From Calamus simplicifolius (Eukaryota > Streptophyta > Magnoliopsida > Arecales > Arecaceae), in the NCBI GenBank assembly GCA_900491605.1, contig UESW01004624.1:505036-569035 (forward strand): a stretch of DNA of 64,000 nt. Direction: 5' to 3'. The notes beneath the pieces were generated by a model, which was not told the DNA's origin, searched no databases, and worked only from the letters and a program-made list of their open reading frames with translations. Made by a program: the position numbers and the translations under genes. Positions within the stretch are counted from its first letter, which is position 1, and the number at the start of each line of letters is the position of its first letter. Shown here piece by piece: positions 55,833 to 64,000 of this stretch.

Positions 55833-56119
55833 CTTTCTTTCTTTTCTTTTCTTTTCTTTCTTTTTTTCTTTTTTCTCACTCAAACTCTTAAATACGATCT
55901 TATGCCCTTTCCTGTTTCACGCATCGACTTCCCCTCAAAACAGCACGAATCTCACCATCCGACAAGGCCATTGTTCTCGCAATCACTCTCTCATCTGCCC
56001 AGTCCCTCTCCCATCCCTTCTCACAATAATATATAGACCCAAGAGCTAGCTAAGAGCCAAGAGCTAAGAGTTCTCTGCACTTCCATTGCTGTCCAAACCC
56101 TTGCTCTGTTCCTATCACC
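55476..56119. other. Intergenic, with a TC-rich run
   Basis: AT-rich sequence, then a TTTTC-type pyrimidine run at about 55795-55875. A TATA-like AATAATATATAG at about 56025-56036 leads to the small ORF at 56120. Confidence 0.5.
56025..56036 (+). promoter_or_regulatory. TATA box-like site before the small ORF
   Basis: AATAATATATAG about 90 bp before an ATG in good context (ATCACCATGT). Confidence 0.4.
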
Positions 56120-56278
56120 ATGTCAACACTTAGTAGAAAAACCAAGCTCTTGTTCACCATACTTCCCATATTTTCTCTCTTTCTATTGCTGCTAGTATTT
56201 CCCATCGAACGAAAACCCTCAGCCAATGGCTACCACTATCATTTCCAGAAGAAAGAAAGATTAAAGGAAGCTCCATAA
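56120..56278 (+). CDS. Small putative membrane-anchored or secreted protein (52 aa), or 5' fragment of a gene
   Basis: Not recognised. It starts MSTLSRKTKLLFTILPIFSL, a short basic head followed by a ~18-residue hydrophobic segment as in a signal peptide or signal anchor, then a short polar tail rich in Tyr/His/Lys ending ERLKEAP. The TATA-like site upstream and the ATG context support transcription. The product is short, so it may be the first exon of a type II membrane protein whose remainder is lost. No intron donor is obvious. Confidence 0.35.
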   Translation: MSTLSRKTKLLFTILPIFSLFLLLLVFPIERKPSANGYHYHFQKKERLKEAP

Positions 56279-57234
56279 CGTTTCTCCTCTTATCTTTCCG
56301 GATTTATGAAAATAATTACAAAAAAGAATAAGCAAAAATCAAGAAAAGGAACTCGCCGGTTCTTCTTATCTTTGCGGTTGTTGGTGCTCAATCACCGTTC
56401 TCGTGCTAGATCGTCCTTTTAGGAAAATAGAGAAGACGCTGTCATCGGTGCTCAATCGCCGTTGCCGTCATCCTTTTAGGGTAAGGGAGAAGATGAGAGG
56501 ATGGAGAGAGCATCGCCATCGTCCCTTTTAGGAAAAGGGAGAAGACGAGAGGACGAAGGAAAAAGAGGGTTACGAGTGAAATAAGTTTAGCGAGCCACCT
56601 AGCCAACGAAAAAAAAAAACTTATTTCCAACGCCTTCTTCCAATGGTTCGTGAAACAAAAAAATATTTCCCACGGTTATCTTTTTTTATTGAAGAAATTG
56701 CATATAAAAATATATTTTTAATGACCATACATGTTTGTTAAAAAAAATATCTTTTGTTACGTATGATTTATCGGAATAACTGTTGCAAATACCTATTTTT
56801 CTTATAGTATAAGGCACCTAATTGCACCCAATCCAATGCAACGAACAAGTTTCCCATCCCTGGACTTCGTAGTAGGAAGTGGGCTGATCTCATGCTATAC
56901 ACCCACGCCTTGAGTGTGCGAATAATATAGTTGCTTAAGGATTGGAAGCTAATGAAAAAGTTTTATATCAAGGAATTACTTCTTAATTTAAGGAGATATG
57001 GATGGATGGGAACCCATTATAATTATATAGGTGCACGTTTTGGAATTTGATCTTATCACCGAAAAGAAGAGTTTTTAGCACTTGGAGACAAATCCTGACG
57101 CACCAATTCTAAGGATTCGAGAGAACTCTAAGAATTTTTCCTTATAAGAATTTTTCCTTAATTTCAATAATGGACTGACAAGTGATAAGACTCTCCACAG
57201 TATTCGCGTGCGCGTGCGTGTGGCAACCATCGAT
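56279..57234. other. Intergenic, with short repeats and a possible CACTA end
   Basis: Three imperfect ~65-bp repeats (GGTGCTCAATC...CCTTTTAGG-AAAGGGAGAAGA) at about 56385-56560. CTATTTTTCTTATAGTA at about 56793-56809 looks like a CACTA-superfamily right end (TACTATAAGAAAAATAG on the other strand), but no left partner was found. Confidence 0.4.
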
Positions 57235-57378
57235 AGACTTAATGGTTAAGGAAACTTGCCACTCTTGAGAAAGCTTAAAAATGCCTCGAGAAAGCTTAGC
57301 ATCAACAGACTTAATGGATAAGGAAACTTGCCACTCTCAAGAAAGCTTACAAATGCCCCGAGAAAGCTTTCCAGTTGC
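57235..57378 (+). repeat. 72-bp tandem duplication
   Basis: AGACTTAATGG-TAAGGAAACTTGCCACTCT-AGAAAGCTTA-AAATGCC-CGAGAAAGCTT occurs at 57235 and 57307. Confidence 0.9.
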
Positions 57379-57570
57379 AATCAAGATAACTTAGTCCTAT
57401 TTTGGTATCACTGTAGCCTTCTCTTCTCAAAATAAAACATGGAAATAAAAGCCAAAAATTTATGTGCTAAAGCAGTTTTGATTTTAATCTATTTTTTTTA
57501 AAAAAAAGTTCAAAAATTGATTTTGTATGTGTGTGTGCGCACGCACGTGTGAAAGGGAAATTCTTGAAAG

Positions 57571-57921
57571 CGTAGTTGTCAGCCCGGACATTGACTCGGC
57601 CAAGGGCTCGGGTCATCGGGTCACTGGTTCAACCGTTGAGTCACTAGTTCAACCATCGATCAATTATATTAATATAAAAATATATTTATATTAATAAAAA
57701 TTAATTTTTTATAAAAAATTTAAGGTTAACATGATAATAAAACCCGTGACCCGAACCGGTTCGGGTTGGATTGATCGGTTCATGGGTGAACCGGATGGAT
57801 TGATCGGGTTATTCTGGGTCACTTACATGTTCGGTTTTATATTAAAACCGGATCGACTTGGCCTTTGGGTTCCGGTTCAATCGATCCAACTGACCGATTC
57901 AGTCAGATTCTGACAACTATG
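57571..57921. mobile_element. hAT-superfamily MITE, 351 bp
   Basis: Flanked by the 8-bp target duplication CTTGAAAG (57563-57570 and 57922-57929). Terminal inverted repeats are CGTAGTTGTCAG on the left and CTGACAACTATG on the right (one mismatch in 12). The inside is made of GGTTC/GAACC-rich inverted segments and carries no transposase. Confidence 0.92.
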
Positions 57922-58317
57922 CTTGAAAGTGGGTCCAAGATTGAAGGCCCAGGAGCCATTGGTATATCGTACGCATAATAGCCAGTGATAATTAAGTAGG
58001 CGATGGACCGCGCGGGATGCATACCGGAAGGACGCTCTTCAATCCAACCGATCTGCTATACATGGATTGCCGGTGATAAAAAAACTGGACTCGTGCAATT
58101 AAATCCCAAAGCAGAGAAAAGGTTCATTTGATTCATTCTGTTTCATGACCGACATTGAGCTGGTGGTGGGGGATCAAATTAAGTGAGATGACGAAAGCAG
58201 GGTTGGTCTGACGTGAAATGGATTCATTTGCTTGAAGGAACAGACATACCACTCATAGGCTTTGTCCAAGAGATATGATACTGATGTTGATAGGGAATTG
58301 GGGCGGTCAAGTAACCT

Positions 58318-58590
58318 GATCAGCGTTGAACTCAGCCGCTACTTATGCCGGCTCAGCGACTGAGTGTGCTACAGGGCTCTGCGGGTACGATTACTGAAAC
58401 CTTTCGCTAGATCAAGAAAGAGTTCAGAAGTGCCCTTGGTTCTGCTTGACTAGCTTAGATCCGCAAGGTCGACAAGCTCGGTTTCCTAGTGAAGAAGGGC
58501 CCAGCTCTTGACCGCGTCATTGGAACGCTACTTGTATCGCATCCGACACAGCTTCGAGAGGGAGAAACCGCACTAACGGTGCCGCCATAA
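58318..58590. other. Possible mitochondrial DNA insert (NUMT)
   Basis: Balanced-composition sequence (for example GCTCGGTTTCCTAGTGAAGA, AGTTCAGAAGTGCCC) that stands out from its AT-rich surroundings and has the texture of plant mitochondrial spacer DNA. No gene recognised; this rests on composition and memory. Confidence 0.3.
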
Positions 58591-58596
58591 AACATA

Positions 58597-58600
58597 CTTT

Positions 58601-58657
<57 letters not shown>
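58597..58657. repeat. (TG)n(TA)n microsatellite
   Basis: Short TG run passing into about 50 bases of TA dinucleotides. Confidence 0.92.
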
Positions 58658-58659
<2 letters not shown>

Positions 58660-59010
58660 ATACATAGAGAAAATTCAAACAATATAAACATACAAAGAGA
58701 AATCCAAACAGCAGAAGAGGATCGGAGATGAAAGAAGTGACGCGAGGGAGAAAGGCAACTAGGAAGGCTCCTGTAGTCCTGATACTGCAACACTGATAAA
58801 AAAAAAAAAAAACAAGTGGCAGGAGAGGAGGGCGGTAGAAGACGCTCCGGCACTGACCAGAATTATCATGGACGTGGACTGACGATTGTCGATCGAGATA
58901 TATTGGACGGCTGCATGTCTAGCTGTTTCACATCAAACATCACCAGAAAGAAGACGTTATATATGACACACAAGACAGTTTCTCTGACCGACCTCAGAGA
59001 CGGGAATCGA

Positions 59011-59280
59011 TCAGTTCCCGTTGGCATATCGGTGGTTGTTAGCCGACCTGGCAGCATTGGTGGTGGTGCTGTAGTTGGGGAAAGGGACGTCACCGGATTC
59101 AATTCGCTCGATGTCTTCAACGAGGAGTTCATAGTGGCGCTTGACGTCGGCCGCGGACTTCCCCCCACCAACCATGGCGGCCACCTTCTCCCAGCGGTCC
59201 GGAGTGTCCTGGTCGTAGATGGCCAGTGCCCTCTCAAATTTCTTGTCCTCCGTCTCCGTCCACGAAGCAAAGGATGCCAT
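59011..59280 (-). CDS. RL: RADIALIS-like MYB/SANT protein
   Basis: An 89-residue protein starting MASFASWTETEDKKFERALA and continuing through DTPDRWEKVAAMV, SAADVKRHYELLVEDIERIE and SGDVPFPNY. This is a single SANT/MYB domain of the RADIALIS/RSM class, which usually has about 80-100 residues. These small nuclear proteins compete with larger MYB proteins (DIV type) for partners, as RADIALIS does in snapdragon floral asymmetry; the function of this copy is inferred only. The start at 59280 is the first in-frame ATG and begins the conserved MAS head. The frame is intact. A TATA box lies about 130 bp upstream at 59407-59414. Confidence 0.93.
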   Translation of the reverse strand: MASFASWTETEDKKFERALAIYDQDTPDRWEKVAAMVGGGKSAADVKRHYELLVEDIERIESGDVPFPNYSTTTNAARSANNHRYANGN

Positions 59281-59406
59281 GCCCACCACTACTAGCAATG
59301 AGTGATACGGGGGAAGAGCTAGGGAAGCAGAGGAGGACTGGTGGTGGACAGTGGTTTGGTCTCTCTTCCTGTCTTGGACTTGGAGGCGCTGCTCTGGATG
59401 ATTGAA

Positions 59407-59414
59407 TATTTATA
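59407..59414 (-). promoter_or_regulatory. TATA box of the RADIALIS-like gene
   Basis: Minus-strand TATAAATA, about 127 bp upstream of the ATG, consistent with a 5' leader of about 90-100 nt. Confidence 0.65.
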
Positions 59415-61060
59415 GAGATAGGCAGAGAGAGAGAGAGAAAATAAACAATCAGAGCAACAGAGCAACAAAGAGGAGAAGAGAAAAAAAAAAAAAAAAGGAG
59501 AGGTTGCATCGCGGCTGGCATGAGTGCGAGAATATCGTGTCCCCCCGTACGGGAGGGAAGATGATTCGTGTGATGGATGGATGGATGGTGGGGTTTGTCT
59601 GGAAAAGGGCTTCCTTCTTTTGTTTTGCTGGTATCTCACTCTCCTTTAAGCTGGCCTCCCCTCCCCTCCCCTCGATCCCCTGCCCTCGCTCAGGCGCGGG
59701 ATGGCGGAGTGAACGAGGTTCAGTCGATCGAGCTCGAGGAGATGTAAAACGAGGCCAGTTGGATTCCGGGACATGCCCTCCATCGCAGGGCTGGCCGCTA
59801 CGACGAGCGGCGAAACGCCACGCCTCGCCTCGCCTCGCCTCCATGAATTCGAACCCACCCGAGTCACGTGGCTCTCGATCGGCTTGTACTGGAGCAAGAA
59901 TTTTCCATCTAAGCAAAACAGGAAGCTACTTTTATTTTATTTCTTCAGAAAAACAAAAAGCAAAAGTATTTAACGTACAAACCTTGAACAACTCGCCGCT
60001 TATTACCAAGTAACCGAGAACTCTGTCTCTGCTCCGCTCTCATTTAATTACTTACTAGCGTAATTTTAACGGCGCTGTCGAGGAAACCAACTTAATTATT
60101 AGCTTTATACAATCTTAATGATGATTCTTCGGGTTCCCGTATCCAACGGACGGACGTTCTGCTGGCTGGGCTTTTCTCTTCTCCCCCTCCTCCTTTCTTG
60201 TTTAATTGTTTTTCTTGGTTGGACAAGCAAGGCAAGGGGAATTCACGCTCGTTCTGGTGGCGACAGGTGGAAGAGAGAGAGAGAGAGGTATTATCGATGG
60301 CAGGAGGAGGGAATCATCCCGTGGGGGCTAGCCTTGGCCTGCTTTAGCACGCAGGATTCGGAATTGGACAGAGGCCAACCAAACGGTGCGCGTCAGCTAA
60401 ACAGAGTCCGGAGGCACGCGGGGCAGCTAGCTGCTTAGAGTGCAAATCCAGAGCCAACTAACTGCATGCGTACAATTTGTGCGCATTTTGCCTGTACTAC
60501 CCTCTCTACCTCCCTTTTTTTTTTTTTTTTTCCGGATCATATATATGTTGAGTGGAATTTTTTACCTTATTACATTATAATGAAAACAGCTATTAGTCAC
60601 CACAAGCAGAGGCGTCCAATTAGGTTAGGTTTGAATTCAAAAATTAGACTTGAAATCTTTTTGATGGCTGGTGGTTGCTACCAAAATTTTTCATTTTAAT
60701 TTTTTTAATTAAAAAATTAATTTACGTTTGATAAAGACAACGTAGTAATGACAACAAAATTCTAATCACCAATGTCACCCGTTCTAACAAGGAAAGAGGG
60801 TATAGCTCCTCCAAAAAGATATTTAATTTCTAATTTTTTGTCGGGATTATGGTTTTGTTGCTTTGAAACTTTTAAACGACTTTATTGAGCATTTAAGCTC
60901 TCAAAAAGTGCAAAATTGCTATGATTTTACAAGTATTGAGACATGCATGTGTCAACGGTGCCCAATAATTTTGAATTATGAAAAGGAAAGAATTAGGACT
61001 CAAGAATCAGCTTTACAACTAAAACAAAGGAATTACAAGGGAGTAAGGCTGTTCTCTGGT
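59415..61060. other. Upstream region of the RADIALIS-like gene and intergenic DNA
   Basis: Includes a (GA)n run, a GATG tetranucleotide run at about 59570-59587, CTCGC repeats at about 59822-59840, and AT-rich DNA to the start of the LINE. No gene recognised. Confidence 0.5.
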
Positions 61061-61145
61061 TTCCGCTTTAAGATTCGTGCTTGCTGGTCTTCGTCCCCGA
61101 TCTCCCGCGATCTGTGTCGCTGGGTTGATCCTGCTTTCTGGAAGC

Positions 61146-62827
61146 ATGGCAGCGCCTTCCTCTTCGTCTCCGTCAGCCTCTGAGGGTCCAAGCTTGCTGG
61201 ACAACCCTGGCATCGAGGTAGTGACAGTCGGTATGAATGGATTGCTCCGATGCCATCTTCGGCGGTCGTTGCTGAGCTGGAACAGCTCTTCCCCGACATT
61301 GTCCAGGTTCTCGTTCAATCATTGATGGAGGAAGAAGCTAGATGGCAGAGTAAGGCTGTTTTGGCTCGAAGCCTTTCTCGCTGGGTTCATCTAGATGCTA
61401 TTATCAGGGAATTCTAGCGATCGGGGATTCAAGGAGGTATTGAAGCAGTTTCGTTGGCTAATCGGCATTTCCTCTTTCGATTTTTCGATTGCCATGCCAC
61501 GGAGCTTGCTCTTGGAAGACCCTGGATTGTTAATGGGCAACCTCTGGCAGTTGCTCAATGGAAACCAGACTTTCTCCCGGCGAAGAGCTCACTCACTGAT
61601 GCTCTGCTTTGGATCCGTCTTCCACAACTCCCAATAGAATACTGGTCCGATGAAGCCTTGTCGTCCATTCTATCTGTTGCTGGCCAATTCATGTTTAAGG
61701 ATGCGTCCACCAGAGAGAGGGTTCATGGGGGTTTCGCTCGAGCCTGCGTTCGCGTAGATCTCAGCAAACCTCTGAGACCGGGAGCTCAGATTCGTAGTAA
61801 CAGGGTCCCCTTTTGGCAGCCATTTTCTTACGAAAACCTTGAGGGACTCTGCTCCTCCTGTGGGACTCTGCATCTGGTGGAGCATTGCGGGGTGGCTCCG
61901 GGATCTTCGTCGGCGTCTCCCTCCGTTTTGGGTATGAGTTATGGACCGTGGATGGTTGCTCTTCGTCGACGCAAGGCTCCCATTGATCACCAACGTTCAG
62001 CGCCCAGCATGAAGATGCCTTCGGTTAGCCCTGCTCCCCCTTCCTCTATCTCCCCTGAAGGATGGAGCATCCCGAAGAAGACTGCTCGGAGGAATAGTGG
62101 TCGGGGTTCATTCCCCCCTTCATTGGAGACTTTAGTTCAGGGAGATGTCTCAGACTTGTCTCCCCCTCATGCTGAAACCACTGCGTGCCAGTTTCCTTCT
62201 AAAGTGCCGGCTGGCACTGAAGTTGAGTTGGAGAAGTCTGAACTTTTGGATTCTAATCCAATAAGTCCAAGGACCAAAGATCTTAATCCATTTGCATGCT
62301 TGGACTTCGATCACAATACTAGCAATGAATATGGGCATCTTAAGGCCAGTGTGGTGGCCCCTTCCAGCCCAGCCAAGAGGGCTCGGCCTGTTGAGCCTAT
62401 TTCCAATAGAGTGGTCTCCAAAACCACTAAAGCGAAAGGTAAAGGCCTCCCAAAAGGCAAAGGAAGTGTGCATGCCAATTTCACCTTTTTGGCATCTTCA
62501 GCTTCCCCTAAAGGGTATGGTGCCGGTTCTGGGCCAGGGCTGAAGAAATCCCGTAGCAAGGACGGGTCTATTTTGGGGTGTTCTTCTGGGCCTTCTTTGA
62601 CTCCTCTAAATGACAGGATGGACCACGACTCCACGGTTTCCCTTCTGAAGAAGGCTATTCAGTGTGAAGACTATGTTATGATTTTGGACTCACCACAGGT
62701 TGAGGATCAGAGACAGGATGGCTGTACTGATATGGGGTTGGCGAGCTCTTCTTCTATCAGTGCTCAGTCTGCTCTGGTGAAGTCCGGAGACATGGATGAA
62801 GTCCCCCCCTCTCAAACTTTGGAATGA
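61146..62827 (+). pseudogene. LINE ORF1 (DUF4283 plus CCHC-type zinc knuckle), frameshifted near the start
   Basis: The ATG at 61146 begins MAAPSSSSPSASEGPSLLDN. The frame then shifts at about 61250 to AELEQLFPDIVQVLVQSLME, meets a stop at about 61420 and continues open from about 61454 to 62827. That part holds the DUF4283 segment ATELALGRPWIVNGQPLAVA, LLWIRLPQLPIEYWS and the zinc-knuckle-like FSYENLEGLCSSCGTLHLVEHCG. A long Ser/Pro/Lys-rich tail ends SQTLE. Confidence 0.85.
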
Positions 62828-64000
62828 AGATCCTTACTTGGAACGTGTGAGGTGCTCTGAAACCCTCGTTTTGATCCTCGTTTGGACGGCTGTTATAGCT
62901 TCATGCTTTTGATATCTGTATTCTACTAGAGACCCGTTTGTCTGGGGATAGTCTGATGCGTCTGCAGACAGCTTTCCAGATCATGGGTTTCCTATGCTAT
63001 TGACTCTGTTGGCCTATCTGGTAGAATTCTGGTGCTCTGGAGAAATGACAATATTAGAGTTGATGCGTTCCACGGGTCTGGTCAGTAAGTGGCTCTAGTC
63101 ATCTCTGAGGGGTCCTCTCCTCCCTGGTTACTATCGGGTGTCTATGCAAGCACAGATTTCAGATTGCGTCGGGGCCTTTGGTCAGAGCTTCATTCCCTAC
63201 TTGCTCAGGGTATTCCTTCCCTCGTTGCTGGTGATTTCAACTGTATTATTGGGGCTGAGGAGAAAAGAGGTGGTCGGCAGTTTGTTCGGTCCCCGGACGT
63301 TGCTGAGTTCAGAAACTTCATATCCTCTGCTGGGCTTTTGGACTTGGGGTTTGCCAGTTCTCACTACACTTGGTGTAATAATCGTCGAGGATCTGCTCGA
63401 GTGTGGGAAAGACTGTATAGGGCCATGGCTTCTCCTTCTTGGCTTCAGCTCTTTCCATCTACTACTATTACTCATTTGTCCAGAATTGGCTCCGATCACT
63501 ATCCTATTCTTATTTCTACTGATCTCTCCTCTCACCGGAGTAGGCAGTTCAGATTCGAGAAGTTCTGGACTTTTTATTCTTCTGCTATGTCTATTATTTC
63601 GCAGGTTTGGCGTTTACCTGTCCGAGGCTCGGCCTCTTATAGGCTTTCTCGGTGATTGACTCTGGCTAGTCGGAGACTCTCTAGATGGAATAGAAGAGAA
63701 GTGGGGGACATTGTCAGGCAAGTTGAGCAAGTTGAGTCCTCTATTTCTTTCTTACAGACGAAAGAGGACCAGGAGGGTTTCCTCCTTGATTCTGAGCTTT
63801 CGACTCTTAGATCCTGCCTTGCTCTGCACCACTCTCTTCTGCTGCAGCAGGAGACTTTTTGGAGGCAAAGGTCCAAATCCAGTGGATTAAGGAAGGGGAC
63901 CGCAACACCAGATTCTTTCATCAGGCTACTTTGAAACGCCGAGCGAAGAACCGCATCCGGCGTATTGTTGATGATCAGGGTGATGCTCAGGAGGATGCCC
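62824..64000 (+). pseudogene. LINE ORF2, endonuclease part, partial
   Basis: ATG at 62824-62826 begins MKILTWNV, the canonical APE start, but the next codon is TGA. Downstream (63089-63655) the endonuclease continues: VAGDFNCIIG, YTWCNNRRGSARVWERLYRA and the catalytic IGSDHYPIL. After a stop at 63655 the frame goes on (WNRREVGDIVRQVEQVESSI; then KEGDRNTRFFHQATLKRRAK in another frame), the linker before RT. Truncated by the window end and broken by stops. Confidence 0.85.

Larger units (their letters stand above)
61061..64000 (+). mobile_element. L1-type LINE, 5' part, running off the right edge
   Basis: Leader CTTTAAGATTCGTGCT at 61066, then ORF1 and ORF2. The leader and ORF1 parallel the minus-strand LINE at 1-1062. 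The window ends within ORF2, before the RT domain. Confidence 0.85.

Noticed and set aside
56793..56809. CACTA-type terminal sequence
   Set aside because: Only one end is seen, it has a changed first base, and no 3-bp duplication or left end could be found.
59402..60013. 203-codon plus-strand frame upstream of the RADIALIS-like gene
   Set aside because: Crosses the promoter and poly-A/GA runs; no homology.

Overview
The window looks like nuclear DNA of a plant, almost certainly a monocot. The evidence is intron-bearing SPX4-type and RADIALIS-like genes with rice-like protein sequence, GC-rich genes in an AT-rich background, and a dense mix of plant retrotransposons. A palm is my best guess, but I cannot prove the species. 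Roughly two thirds of the window is transposon-derived.

Left part (1-13.1 kb): a degenerate L1-type LINE ORF1 runs off the left edge. It is followed by a solo copia LTR (2143-4519) bracketed by two copies of a ~120-bp repeat, then AT-rich DNA with microsatellites and a decayed nuclear copy of the plastid trnS-GCU gene (8093-8180). A GC-rich mTERF gene lies on the minus strand (11881-13119); its reading frame is shifted near both ends.

Middle (13.97-24.25 kb): a minus-strand SPX4-like phosphate-signalling gene has three exons. Its first intron, about 9.3 kb, holds a SINE, a hAT-like element, fragments of three unrelated genes (NADPH oxidase, LRR receptor kinase, raffinose synthase) packed within 1.2 kb, and a Tat-type LTR built from ~173-bp tandem repeats. 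A P1BS phosphate-response motif and a G-box lie upstream of the SPX4 start.

24.9-37.8 kb: an Athila-like Ty3/gypsy element (27512-37234, minus) sits inside a 5'-truncated L1 LINE (24919-37814, minus). Both insertions keep target-site duplications (ACTTT and TCTTTGATCA), so the order of events can be read directly.

38.2-55.5 kb: a train of broken elements. In order: a gypsy 5' LTR with a tRNA-Met primer site and gag, the 3' end of a Tat-type element with an antisense ORF, and a copia pol plus 3' LTR. That copia LTR is split by a 7.4-kb non-autonomous Tat-like element (46742-54139, TSD ACATG). Its LTRs contain arrays of a ~45-bp unit that is itself a perfect 10-bp-stem hairpin.

Right part (55.5-64 kb): a small putative membrane/secreted ORF with a TATA box, a 351-bp hAT MITE with an 8-bp TSD, a possible mitochondrial insert, an intact RADIALIS-like MYB/SANT gene (59011-59280, minus), and another L1 LINE running off the right edge.

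The host genes I can defend are mTERF, SPX4 and the RADIALIS-like gene. They are unrelated in function and share no operon-like logic. Apparent one- or two-base frameshifts in mTERF and SPX4 could be real decay or assembly errors.
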